A stretch of DNA of 64,000 bases from Paracoccus caeni (GTDB lineage: Bacteria; Pseudomonadota; Alphaproteobacteria; Rhodobacterales; Rhodobacteraceae), in the NCBI RefSeq assembly GCF_016629665.1, contig NZ_JAEPRQ010000011.1, positions 26,150 to 90,149 of the forward strand, read 5' to 3'. This document shows, one piece after another, positions 24,947-32,809 of the stretch. Numbering within the stretch: position 1 is the first letter of the stretch; each line of letters opens with the position of its first letter. The position numbers and the translations under genes were made by a program. The notes beneath the pieces are model-generated. The model worked only from the letters and a program-made list of their open reading frames with translations, searched no databases and was not told the DNA's origin.

Positions 24947-25567
24947 TCAGGCGCGACCTGCCGCCCCCGACAGAACCGACGGATCGATACCCTGTGCCAG
25001 CAAGGCCCGCTGCCATTTGTCGTCATGTGAGGCGTCGAAGATGATTTCATCCGCACCCTCGCCGGTCAGCCAGCCATTCTGCAACATCTCATTCTCAAGC
25101 TGGCCCGGCCCCCAACCGGCATAACCAAGCGCCAGCACCGCAGCATCCGGCCCGGCACCATGCGCCAGATCCTCAAGAATATCGCGGGTGGTGGTCATGG
25201 CCAGCGCGCTGCCGATCCGCAGGCGGCCTTCGGGATCGTTGCCATGTTCGGGCACCTTATGCAGCACAAAGCCACGCCCCGGCTCGACCGGACCACCAAA
25301 GCGCACCTCGATCCGGCGGACGCGGTTATCGGTCTCGATCCCAAGCTGTTCCAGAAGATCGCCGAAGTCGATCTCGGGCAAAGGGCGGTTCAGGACCAGC
25401 CCCATGGCACCCTCATCGGAATGCGAACAGATCAGGATGACCGAGCGGCGGAAGCGCGCATCGGTCATTCCCGGCATCGCGATCAGAAGTTTGCCGGTAA
25501 GATTGCCATCAGCCGGCCCTTGGCCATCGGGATCATGGAAATCGGAAAATTCGGGGCTACTGCTCAT
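24947..25567 (-). CDS. YqgE/AlgH family protein (UPF0301)
   Basis: 206 residues. The family pattern is clear: LTGKLLIAMPGMTDARFRRS, ILICSHSDEGAMGLVLNRP, VRFGGPVEPGRGFVLH and LGYAGWGPGQLENEM. The protein is cytoplasmic and of unknown biochemical role; it is named AlgH from an old regulatory phenotype in Pseudomonas. It is divergent from a DsbD-domain periplasmic protein, an arrangement I recall from related genomes. Confidence 0.92.
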   Translation of the reverse strand: MSSSPEFSDFHDPDGQGPADGNLTGKLLIAMPGMTDARFRRSVILICSHSDEGAMGLVLNRPLPEIDFGDLLEQLGIETDNRVRRIEVRFGGPVEPGRGFVLHKVPEHGNDPEGRLRIGSALAMTTTRDILEDLAHGAGPDAAVLALGYAGWGPGQLENEMLQNGWLTGEGADEIIFDASHDDKWQRALLAQGIDPSVLSGAAGRA

Positions 25568-25657
25568 TTGGCCTCCTTTCCCTCAAGATCGGTCCTCAAT
25601 GCCAATGTTGCAAGTGCCGCGCGTGTTTGTGACTTCATCCGTGCCCAGAGAACCGCT

Positions 25658-26455
25658 ATGCAGGCACCCATGATGCGCGCCATACCCCTGATTGCCGGAC
25701 TTTTTCTGACGGTGCTGCCTGCATTCGGGCAGGATTTGCCGCCGGGGCTGGTTGCTGCCCGAATGCTGCCCGGCTGGACCGAGCCGGATGGCAGCAGGAT
25801 GGCCGCAATCGAGCTGGAGCTACAGCCCGGCTGGAAAACCTATTGGCGCAGTCCAGGGGATAGCGGCCTGCCGCCCAGTTTCGACTGGGACGCATCGAAG
25901 AATCTGGCCGATGTAACCTTCCACTGGCCCGCGCCGCAGGCGATCCGCTCGGGCGATTCGCTGACGATGGGCTATCATGACCGGCTGGTCCTGCCCTTTA
26001 CCGCCCATCCCGTTGATCCTGCACAACCCGTTGAACTATCTGCCAAGATGGATCTGGGTCTTTGCGAGAACATCTGCGTCCCCGCGCATGTCGAGATTGC
26101 TGCCGACGACGCCGCCACTGCACCTGACCCCAAGATCACCGCCGCATTGGACAGCGTCCCCGAGCCGGTGGCACAAAAGCCGGTTTGCCGGGTCGAGGAT
26201 ATCGAGGACGGCGTCCGCGTCAGTGTGACCCTGCCCGATGAGAAGGTCGAACTGGCCGCGATGGAGCTGAAAGGTCAGCCGAAAATCTGGGTGTCAGGGA
26301 CCGATATAATTGAGAATGCCGACGGCGCGATTGCCACGGCCGATTTCGTCCCCCCCAACGGCGCGCCCTTTCCGCTGGACCCTGCATTGCTGACGATGAC
26401 AGTGATCGGCCCTGACGGGGCGGTGGAAATGCAAGGCTGTTTGCAGGACGACTAG
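25658..26455 (+). CDS. Periplasmic protein with DsbD N-terminal-like domain
   Basis: About 265 residues; ATGs at 25670 and 25673 are equally possible starts. A signal peptide is visible (IPLIAGLFLTVLPAFGQD). The mature region fits the DsbD alpha/DsbC domain family: LELQPGWKTYWRSPGDSGLPP, FHWPAPQAI, and the redox pair in LGLCENICVPAH. The membrane and thioredoxin domains of full DsbD are missing, so it would need a separate membrane partner to receive electrons. The 3' end interlocks with the uracil-DNA glycosylase stop in the tetranucleotide CTAG (26452-26455). Confidence 0.82.
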   Translation: MQAPMMRAIPLIAGLFLTVLPAFGQDLPPGLVAARMLPGWTEPDGSRMAAIELELQPGWKTYWRSPGDSGLPPSFDWDASKNLADVTFHWPAPQAIRSGDSLTMGYHDRLVLPFTAHPVDPAQPVELSAKMDLGLCENICVPAHVEIAADDAATAPDPKITAALDSVPEPVAQKPVCRVEDIEDGVRVSVTLPDEKVELAAMELKGQPKIWVSGTDIIENADGAIATADFVPPNGAPFPLDPALLTMTVIGPDGAVEMQGCLQDD

Positions 26456-27288
26456 CGCCCCTGCCCGTCCAGTCGCGCCGATAGCGACAGCAAATCCGCC
26501 CATGCCTCGCGCTTTGCCGGGGCATTTCGCAGCAGATAGGCCGGATGCGTCATTGGCAGCGCGGGACGTCCGAAGGCCTCGGTCCAGTTGCCGCGCAGGC
26601 GCAGGATGCCACGGCGGCCAAGTGCCGCCTGACAGGGGATATTGCCCATCAACACGATCAGATCGGGCGCCGCCAGTTCGATATGGCGGCGGACAAAGGG
26701 CATGCTGACGGCGATTTCCTCGGGGCTTGGGTCGCGATTGCCGGGGGGACGCCATGTCAGAACATTGGTGATATAGATCGCCTTTTCGGCATCGACCGCC
26801 TGCCGCGACAGACCGATTGCATCAAACATCCGATCCAGCAACTGCCCGGCGCGTCCGACAAAGGGACGGCCCTGCCGATCCTCTTCATCGCCCGGCGCCT
26901 CGCCCAAGATCAGCACCCGCGCACCGGGATTGCCGTCTGCGAAACAGAAGTTGCGCGCACCTTTCTTCAGTTCGATCCCGTCAAAACCCTCTTGCGCCGC
27001 GGCCAATTGATCCAGCGTTTCGGCACCCGCGGCCAGCGCCTCTGCGGTGGCGACATGGGCAGCGGCGTCCTCTGCCGGATCAGCAACGGGGCGGGCTGGC
27101 GTCGGTGCCTGAAGCTCCAACGGCAGGGGCGGCGCAGTTTCCGCCTTGGGCCGCGCCGCAATCTCGAACCGATCGACGGGCATGTCGAGTATCGGTTCGT
27201 CCACGCCCATCTCGCCCTGCCATTCCAGCAACGCCAGCGCGGTATCGGCATCAATATCGATGCCCTGATATGTGGGATTGGAGTCCAT
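26452..27288 (-). CDS. Uracil-DNA glycosylase, family 4/5 type
   Basis: 278 residues from ATG 27288; an extension to 27327 is possible. It removes uracil from DNA. Catalytic motif 1 reads GEAPGDEEDRQGRPFVGRAG and motif 2 is HPAYLLRN. A ~110-residue proline- and alanine-rich N-terminal part precedes the glycosylase domain. The first Fe-S cysteine pair of classical family-4 enzymes is not visible: the corresponding stretch reads FDGIELKKGARNFCFADGN, with one Cys. The cluster may therefore be altered or absent. It lies 41 bases below the petR-type gene on the same strand. Confidence 0.88.
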   Translation of the reverse strand: MDSNPTYQGIDIDADTALALLEWQGEMGVDEPILDMPVDRFEIAARPKAETAPPLPLELQAPTPARPVADPAEDAAAHVATAEALAAGAETLDQLAAAQEGFDGIELKKGARNFCFADGNPGARVLILGEAPGDEEDRQGRPFVGRAGQLLDRMFDAIGLSRQAVDAEKAIYITNVLTWRPPGNRDPSPEEIAVSMPFVRRHIELAAPDLIVLMGNIPCQAALGRRGILRLRGNWTEAFGRPALPMTHPAYLLRNAPAKREAWADLLSLSARLDGQGR

Positions 27289-27329
27289 CTTGGCCTGCAA
27301 ACTAAGCGCGGCCCGGCTGTCGGGCAAGC

Positions 27330-28034
27330 CTAGTCTGTCATCAACATATAGCCGGTGCCGCGCACGGTCTGCAGAAAGCGCGGCTCTTTCGGGTCAACCT
27401 CCAGCTTCCGGCGCAGGCGGGTGATCTGCACGTCGATGGCGCGCTCAGAGTTTTCGCTTTCATCGCCGCCGCCACGTCCCAGATCCTCAATCAGATCCAT
27501 TCGGCTGACCGGCTGGCCCCGGCTGGCTGCCAGTCGGCGCAGCAGCGCCTGTTCGGTGCCGGTCAGACGGACATGGCTTTCGCCCTGCCACAATTCACCC
27601 TTCTCGACATCGTAACGCAGCATGCCAAGCGTCAGGAATTTCGGCTGGCTCGCCTCGGCCACGGGAACGCGGCGAAGGATCGCGGCGATCCGCAGCAACA
27701 GCTCTCGCGGCTCGAACGGTTTTGGCAGATAGTCGTCGGCACCACTTTCGAGACCCGAGATACGGTCTTCGGTCTCGCCCTTCGCGGTCAGCAGCAGGAT
27801 CGGCGTCTGCAGTTTCTGACGCAGGGCGCGGGTCAGCGAGATACCATCTTCGCCGGGCATCATGACATCAAGCACGATCAGATCGAACTCCAGCCCCGAC
27901 AGCAGCCGCCGCGCCTGCATGGCGTCGCGGGCGGTGGTGATCATGTAGCCGTTCTTGCGCAGGAATTTCCCCAGCAGCGCACGAATACGTTCATCGTCAT
28001 CGACGACAAGGATATGCGCGTCCTGTTGGGTCAT
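27330..28034 (-). CDS. petR: OmpR-family response regulator PetR
   Basis: 234 residues. The receiver domain has acidic pocket DDD at 12-14, the phospho-acceptor Asp56 (LIVLDVMMPG) and KPFEPRELL. The winged-helix output domain follows (RLTGTEQALLRRLAASRG, VDVQITRLRRKLEVDP in the form AIDVQITRLRRKLEVDP). With the MarR gene just upstream it matches the petP-petR pair of Rhodobacter, described as needed for cytochrome bc1/c2 gene expression. No sensor kinase or petABC is in the window. Confidence 0.85.
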   Translation of the reverse strand: MTQQDAHILVVDDDERIRALLGKFLRKNGYMITTARDAMQARRLLSGLEFDLIVLDVMMPGEDGISLTRALRQKLQTPILLLTAKGETEDRISGLESGADDYLPKPFEPRELLLRIAAILRRVPVAEASQPKFLTLGMLRYDVEKGELWQGESHVRLTGTEQALLRRLAASRGQPVSRMDLIEDLGRGGGDESENSERAIDVQITRLRRKLEVDPKEPRFLQTVRGTGYMLMTD

Positions 28035-28049
28035 TCTGGCCTCGGAAGG

Positions 28050-28562
28050 TTATTCGGGCAAATCTTTCATTGCCTGATACTGCGAGCGCGTCTCGGGGTC
28101 CATCATCGCTTCAAGCACCTGACGAAAACCGCCGACGGCTTGCGGGCCCGCATTGCGATAGGCCGACCGCATCCGCGCCCGCTGCGCCTCGGACAGGCGA
28201 CGTTCCAGCGCAGTGCCTTTCTCGGTCAGATATAGCTGACGCTCGCGCCGGTCGCGGCGTCCGACGCGGCTTTCGACCAGCCCGTCATCGATCAGCGTGC
28301 GCAACACCCGGTTCAGCGATTGCTTGGTCACGCCCAGCACCGCCAGAAGCGAGGTCACCGTCAGGCCCGGATCGCGATTGATGAAATGGACCGCGCGGTG
28401 ATGGGCGCGCCCGTAATCCATATCGGCAAGGATCAGGTCCGGGTCGGCGGTGAAGGCGCGATAGGCAAAGAACATCGCCTCGATGCCCTTGCGCAACTGA
28501 TCGTCGGTGAGAAACAGCAGATCCTCGGGGACCATGGGCTGAATTCGCAGTTTCTCGGCCAT
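28050..28562 (-). CDS. petP: MarR-family regulator PetP
   Basis: 170 residues with the MarR winged helix (VTSLLAVLGVTKQSLNRVLRTL, DDGLVESRVGRRDRRERQLYLTEKG, in pieces). It lies 15 bases upstream of petR on the same strand, which is the order of the Rhodobacter petP-petR pair. The N-terminal segment (MFFAYRAFTADPDLILADM) is typical of PetP proteins. Possible targets are respiratory cytochrome genes elsewhere in the genome. Confidence 0.85.
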   Translation of the reverse strand: MAEKLRIQPMVPEDLLFLTDDQLRKGIEAMFFAYRAFTADPDLILADMDYGRAHHRAVHFINRDPGLTVTSLLAVLGVTKQSLNRVLRTLIDDGLVESRVGRRDRRERQLYLTEKGTALERRLSEAQRARMRSAYRNAGPQAVGGFRQVLEAMMDPETRSQYQAMKDLPE

Positions 28563-28717
28563 CGGGCATCCTTTCGCATCATGCTGCGGGTATAGGGCAG
28601 TGTTGTTGACTTTCTACGAATCGATTGCTAGCCGTCAAGGGCATTGCGCAATAAATGGACCGTTTTCGAAAGGGTCGCGCAAGAATCATAAAACTTTTGG
28701 GGCTGATGGAGAAAAAG

Positions 28718-29587
28718 ATGACAGCGGCATATGATGATCGCGACGGCAAAATCTGGCTGGATGGGGCGCTGGTCGATTGGCGTGACGCGAAGGTCCATAT
28801 CCTCACCCATGCTTTGCACTATGCCAGCTCGGTATTCGAGGGCGAGCGGTGCTATGACGGGAAGGTCTTCAAGGGTCACGAACATTCGCTGCGGCTGATC
28901 GAATCGGGTCGTTTGCTGGAGATGGAAGTCCCCTATTCCGCCGAAGAAATCGATGCGGCGAAAGAGGCTGTGCTGAAGGCTAATGGCCTTGAAAACGCTT
29001 ATCTTCGCGTCGTTGCGTGGCGTGGCTCGGGGCTGGATATGGGGGTTTCGGCCCGGCGCAATCCGGTGCGGATGGCGGTCGCGGCGTGGGAATGGGGCAG
29101 CTATTACGGCGATGCGAAATGGCAGGGCGCCAAGCTGGACGTGGCCAGGTGGAAGCGGCCCAGCCCGGACACGATCCCGACCGCAGCCAAGGCCGCCGGG
29201 CTGTATATGATCTGCACGATGTCGAAACATGCGGCTGAGGCGAAGGGTTATTCGGACGCTCTGTTCATGGATTGGCGGGGCTATGTGGCCGAGGCGACGG
29301 GGGCAAATATCTTTTTTGTCAAGGACGGCGAGGTGCATACGCCGCTGGCCGATGCGATCCTTAACGGGATCACCCGGCAGACCGTGATCCAGATGCTGAA
29401 GGATCAAGGGGTTACGGTGCATGAGCGCCATATCAAGCCCGAGGAACTGGACGGCTTTCAGGAATGCTGGCTGACCGGATCGGCGGCAGAGGTGACGCCG
29501 GTGGGGCAGATCGGCGACTGGCATTTTCAGGTCGGGCAAATGACCCGTAAAGTCGCCGAGGATTACGAGAAGCTGGTTCGGGCCTGA
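28718..29587 (+). CDS. ilvE: Branched-chain amino acid aminotransferase
   Basis: 289 residues. PLP enzyme for the last step of Val, Leu and Ile synthesis. Fold-type IV segments: AKVHILTHALHYASSVFEGE, the Lys-containing TIPTAAKAAGLYMI, SDALFMDWRGYVAEATGANI and GITRQTVIQMLKDQG. ATG 28718 is chosen because the family starts with M-T-A-AYDDRDGKIW and GGAG lies about seven bases upstream; in-frame ATGs at 28655 and 28706 are less likely. It is divergent from petP and followed by a hairpin and repeat copy B. Confidence 0.95.
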   Translation: MTAAYDDRDGKIWLDGALVDWRDAKVHILTHALHYASSVFEGERCYDGKVFKGHEHSLRLIESGRLLEMEVPYSAEEIDAAKEAVLKANGLENAYLRVVAWRGSGLDMGVSARRNPVRMAVAAWEWGSYYGDAKWQGAKLDVARWKRPSPDTIPTAAKAAGLYMICTMSKHAAEAKGYSDALFMDWRGYVAEATGANIFFVKDGEVHTPLADAILNGITRQTVIQMLKDQGVTVHERHIKPEELDGFQECWLTGSAAEVTPVGQIGDWHFQVGQMTRKVAEDYEKLVRA

Positions 29588-29590
29588 ACC

Positions 29591-29613
29591 GCGTCCCATT
29601 TTGGGCGGGACGC
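29591..29613 (+). terminator. Hairpin after ilvE, shared with the repeat end
   Basis: GCGTCCC (29591-29597) pairs with GGGACGC (29607-29613), starting four bases after the ilvE stop. It could terminate ilvE transcription, although no T run follows. The right arm is also the outer end of repeat copy B. Confidence 0.4.
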
Positions 29614-29775
29614 AACGGGTGCGGGCGTTGCAATCGGTATTTTTGCAACGAAGAAATCGCAAGCTCGGTTTAGCCAGCAAAAGCTGGGGAATTGGCGGCA
29701 CAACCCGTTCACCGCCGATGCACCGGGCGTGCACAGGCTGTACACAGCTTGCGCACGGTGGTGTTGCGTCCCGCC
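29604..29775 (+). repeat. Dispersed ~160-bp repeat, copy B, with 13-bp terminal inverted repeats
   Basis: Core 29611-29768 matches copy A in length and sequence. Including flanks, the copy is bounded by a perfect 13-bp inverted repeat, GGCGGGACGCAAC (29604-29616) and GTTGCGTCCCGCC (29763-29775). It contains the near-palindrome GTGCACAGGCTGTACAC. No transposase or other gene is inside. It occupies the ilvE-small-protein gap. Confidence 0.85.
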
Positions 29776-29832
29776 AGTTTCAGGGCCGAAGGATGTGGCG
29801 GGGAACGGAGCGGCTGAATGGGTCAAAAGCCA

Positions 29833-29850
29833 CGGTGCCTCAAGGCACCG
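29833..29850. other. Short perfect hairpin
   Basis: CGGTGCC/GGCACCG with loop TCAA, in the gap between repeat copy B and the small gene at 29886. The GGTGCC...GGCACC stem resembles the one at 16307-16323. It may be the end of the small gene's transcript on the minus strand; no T run is present. Confidence 0.35.
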
Positions 29851-29885
29851 CGGCTTCCATGATCAATATGTTCCGTGAGCAGCCG

Positions 29886-30074
29886 TCAGACCGTATGGCC
29901 GCGTTCGATGCGGCTGTATTCCGTCACCTTGCGATTTTCGTCGCTGCGGGTCTGGGGCCGTGAATGCAGTGCGGCAACCGACGGATGCACGCCCGATTCA
30001 CGTTCTTGCCGGGTGAATTCGCGAAGCCGCGTTCCGCCGCTTTCATGAGTTTTGGATTTGTCTGCCTTACTCAT
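29886..30074 (-). CDS. Small basic protein, 62 residues
   Basis: A short hydrophilic protein beginning MSKADKSKTHESGGTRLREF, with no hydrophobic segment and no Cys. AAGGAGAG lies about seven bases before its ATG, a strong ribosome site for so short a reading frame, which supports it as a real gene. It lies just upstream of repeat copy B and downstream of ptsN on the same strand. Function unknown. A DNA- or RNA-binding role is possible from its charge but not demonstrated. Confidence 0.6.
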   Translation of the reverse strand: MSKADKSKTHESGGTRLREFTRQERESGVHPSVAALHSRPQTRSDENRKVTEYSRIERGHTV

Positions 30075-30149
30075 GTCCGACTCTCCTTATGGTTGGTCGA
30101 AACCCCAATATAGGACCGAATCGGTTCCAACCCAAGACAAAGGGGCGTC

Positions 30150-30614
30150 TCAGGCAGCCTTTATGCCCTGCGCCGCCGACAGGACGGCGTGAAGGGTCGC
30201 CGGGTCTTCATTCGCCCGCAGCTTCGTGCGCAGATCGGATTCGCGCAGCGTCCGCGAGACAAGGGCCAATGCTTTCAGATGATCGACGCCGCTGGATTCC
30301 GGGGCCAGCAGGGCGAAAACCAGATCGACGGGCTGACGATCGACAGCGTCGAAATCCAGCGGTTTCTCAAGCCGGATGAACAGGCCGACGACCTTGTCCA
30401 GACCGTGCAGACGCGCATGCGGCAATGCAACGCCCTGCCCCACGCCTGTCGGGCCAAGGCTTTCACGCTCTTGCAGGGCATCCAGCACCTCGGCGGCGTT
30501 CAGGCCGTATTCGCTTTGCGCCAGCTCGGCAATTTCCTGAAACAGCCGCTTCTTTGACGTCACCTGAGCCAAAGAGCGTACTGCGCCCGGTTTAAGGATC
30601 TCGCTGAGTTGCAT
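30150..30614 (-). CDS. ptsN: Nitrogen PTS enzyme IIA component
   Basis: 154 residues. Regulatory phosphocarrier EIIA-Ntr; phosphorylation is expected on His66 in GVALPHARLHGL. Family segments: AVRSLAQVTSKKRLFQEIAE and RESLGPTGVGQG, and DLVFALLAPESSGVDHLKAL. It is downstream of hpf on the same strand, the usual hpf-ptsN order, separated by 81 bases. It may integrate nitrogen and potassium status; the target cannot be read here. Confidence 0.94.
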   Translation of the reverse strand: MQLSEILKPGAVRSLAQVTSKKRLFQEIAELAQSEYGLNAAEVLDALQERESLGPTGVGQGVALPHARLHGLDKVVGLFIRLEKPLDFDAVDRQPVDLVFALLAPESSGVDHLKALALVSRTLRESDLRTKLRANEDPATLHAVLSAAQGIKAA

Positions 30615-30695
30615 TGTATTGTGTCTTTCCCAATCTGGACGCCCCCGCGCGACATGGCGGGGGCGAATCAGTTTCAGGCGTCATCTGCGGTGCAT

Positions 30696-31271
30696 TCAGC
30701 TGTTACCGCGTGGATCGATCCAGCCCACATTGCCGTCATCGCGGCGGTGGACGACATTGACGCCGCCATGTTTCTCATTCCGGAACACCAACAACGGCAC
30801 CCCGGCCAATTCCATCTGCATCACGGCATCTCCGACCGAAAGGGTCGGCACCCGTGCTTCCATTTCCGCGATGATGATGGGCTCGGAGCCGCTGCCCTGC
30901 GATTCCTCATCATCCTCTTCAGCGGCCAGCACATACATCCCGGCGGCACCGAATTCAACAGGCTCCGAGCGATCCTTCTGATGGTCCTTCAGGCGGCGTT
31001 TGTAACGGCGAAGCTGCTTGTCCATCTTTTCGCGACAGGCTTCGAAGGCCGCATAGATTTCATTCGCCGTCGCCCGAGCCTGCACGTTCAGGCCGGTGGA
31101 CAGATGCACGACGGCATCGCACAGATACTGATGCGCATCTTTGGAAAAGGTCACCGTCGCGTCGGTGGGACGCTGCGAATATTTGCTCAGTGTTTCGCCC
31201 AATTCGGTTTCGACATGGGTGCTGAGGGCTTCGCCAACATCAATTTGTTTTCCGCTGATGGTGTAGCGCAT
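30696..31271 (-). CDS. hpf: Ribosome hibernation promoting factor, long form
   Basis: 191 residues. The N-terminal ribosome-binding domain (MRYTISGKQIDVGEALSTHV) is followed by a linker and the C-terminal dimerisation domain (SVGDAVMQMELAGVPLLVFR, VVHRRDDGNVGWIDP). That makes it a long HPF, which forms 100S ribosomes without a separate RMF. ATG 31271 is preceded by GGAGAGGA. In many proteobacteria rpoN separates lptB from hpf; here only 268 gene-free bases do. Confidence 0.93.
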   Translation of the reverse strand: MRYTISGKQIDVGEALSTHVETELGETLSKYSQRPTDATVTFSKDAHQYLCDAVVHLSTGLNVQARATANEIYAAFEACREKMDKQLRRYKRRLKDHQKDRSEPVEFGAAGMYVLAAEEDDEESQGSGSEPIIIAEMEARVPTLSVGDAVMQMELAGVPLLVFRNEKHGGVNVVHRRDDGNVGWIDPRGNS

Positions 31272-31389
31272 CGTATTTCCTCTCCGGTTGCCCGTCTCCG
31301 CATGCGCCGACCCGTTAAAGTGCCGGCGCGCGGCGGAAAACGGGGTTGAAGAGACACGGCAAATACCGCGCCTCCATAAGTCAATTTGG

Positions 31390-31412
31390 TGACAGCAAAT
31401 CTGTTCTGTCAA
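31390..31412 (-). promoter_or_regulatory. Palindrome and -35 box upstream of hpf
   Basis: TGACAG (31390-31395) and CTGTCA (31406-31411) form a perfect inverted repeat with a ten-base spacer. On the minus strand the distal arm is part of a consensus TTGACA -35 (31412-31407); the -10 is not clear. It could be an operator or part of the hpf promoter. The rest of 31272-31539 shows no gene and no rpoN remnant. Confidence 0.4.
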
Positions 31413-31539
31413 CAACCACCATAGCGGCTTGGGCGAAAATGACGCATCCGTTCCCCATCGGGGTCGTTTCCGCTACCGGCACGGGCCGAAATCCGCGCGC
31501 GCGATGCAGGCGGCGGCATTCACCCCCTTGCGGGCGGAA

Positions 31540-32289
31540 TCACCCCATCTGGAAGCTGTCGCCCAGATAGACCTCGCGGACACGCTTGTCGGCGACGATC
31601 TCATCGGTCGAGCCGGACATCAGAACATGCCCGTCATGCAGGATATAGGCCCGATCGACGATGCCCAGTGTCTCGCGGACGTTGTGGTCGGTGATCAGCA
31701 CGCCGATGCCACGGGTTTTCAGATCGTGGACCAGTTCACGAATCTCACCCACCGCAATCGGATCGACGCCCGCGAAGGGTTCGTCCAGAAGCAGGAAGGC
31801 GGGGTTTGAGGCAAGGCAGCGGGCGATCTCGACCCGGCGGCGCTCACCGCCGGACAGCGCAAGGGCGGGCGCGCCGCGCAGATGGCCGATAGAGAAATCG
31901 CCCAGCAATTCCTCTAGCCGGTCGCGGCGGTGGCGAGCGTCGTTCAGCGCAACCTCAAGCACGGCCATGATGTTCTGTTCGACCGTCAGGCCGCGAAAGA
32001 TCGACATTTCCTGTGGCAGATAGCCGATCCCCATCCGGGCGCGGCGGAACATCGGCAGGCGGGTGGCGTCCTGACCATCGATCAGAACCTGACCGGCATC
32101 GGGCGGCACCAGCCCGGCGATGCAATAGAAGCAGGTGGTTTTGCCTGACCCGTTCGGACCCAACAGCGCCACCACCTCGCCGCGCGACAGATCGATCGAG
32201 ACATCGCGGATCACCGGGCGATTCTTGTAGGATTTGCGCAAGCCGCGGACAGAAAGGCCCTTGTTGCTGACGGGGGGCAGTTGCGGCAT
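31540..32289 (-). CDS. lptB: LPS export ABC transporter ATP-binding protein
   Basis: 249 residues. Cytoplasmic ATPase of the Lpt machine. Walker A GPNGSGKTT, signature LSGGERRRVEIARCLA, Walker B FLLLDEPFAGVDP, then the LptB-typical VGEIRELVHDLKTRGIGVLI and TDHNVRETLGIVDRAYI. The start overlaps the lptA stop by one base. It is the third gene of lptC-lptA-lptB on the minus strand. Confidence 0.96.
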   Translation of the reverse strand: MPQLPPVSNKGLSVRGLRKSYKNRPVIRDVSIDLSRGEVVALLGPNGSGKTTCFYCIAGLVPPDAGQVLIDGQDATRLPMFRRARMGIGYLPQEMSIFRGLTVEQNIMAVLEVALNDARHRRDRLEELLGDFSIGHLRGAPALALSGGERRRVEIARCLASNPAFLLLDEPFAGVDPIAVGEIRELVHDLKTRGIGVLITDHNVRETLGIVDRAYILHDGHVLMSGSTDEIVADKRVREVYLGDSFQMG

Positions 32290-32765
32290 CAGTTATTGCC
32301 CGGCTGCAGGATCGTGCGCACGCGGCCTTCGACCTGCGCGGTGCCGTCGGTCAGGCTGACGGTCATGCGGTTCCCGGTCAGCACGTTCTGACCCTGGGTC
32401 AGCACGACATCGCCGGTCAGCGTGACATTGCCAGATTCGACCTCATAGATCGCCTCGGCAGCCTCTGCGGCGTCTTCGCCCGAGACCAGTGTGACCTTGC
32501 CCTTGGCATGAAGCGAACGGATCCGGCTTTGGCCGCTATCGGCATATTCCACGGTCACACTGTCGGCGGCCAGACGCATCTGACCCTGCCCAATCACCAC
32601 ATTGCCGGTAAAGACCGCGCTGCCATCGGCCTGATTGACGGCCAGATTGTCCGCCGCAACCTCGACCGGGGCCGAGGCGTCGGCGCTCATGCCGCCAAAG
32701 GCGACCTGCTGTGCCCCCGCCGGGGCGGCCGCAAGGATCAGGGCGGTCAGCAGGGGGCGCAGCAT
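32289..32765 (-). CDS. lptA: Periplasmic LPS transport protein
   Basis: 158 residues with a signal peptide (MLRPLLTALILAAAPAGAQQ) and an OstA/LptA beta-jellyroll pattern: LAVNQADGSAVFTGNVVIGQ, VTLTGDVVLTQGQNVLTGNR, MTVSLTDGTAQVEGRV. It forms the periplasmic bridge that carries LPS from LptBFGC to LptD. It lies between lptC and lptB. Confidence 0.92.
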   Translation of the reverse strand: MLRPLLTALILAAAPAGAQQVAFGGMSADASAPVEVAADNLAVNQADGSAVFTGNVVIGQGQMRLAADSVTVEYADSGQSRIRSLHAKGKVTLVSGEDAAEAAEAIYEVESGNVTLTGDVVLTQGQNVLTGNRMTVSLTDGTAQVEGRVRTILQPGNN

Positions 32766-32809
32766 CTGTCTGGTCCTTCCGGGGATCGGGTTGGGAAAAA
32801 TTTATGCGT

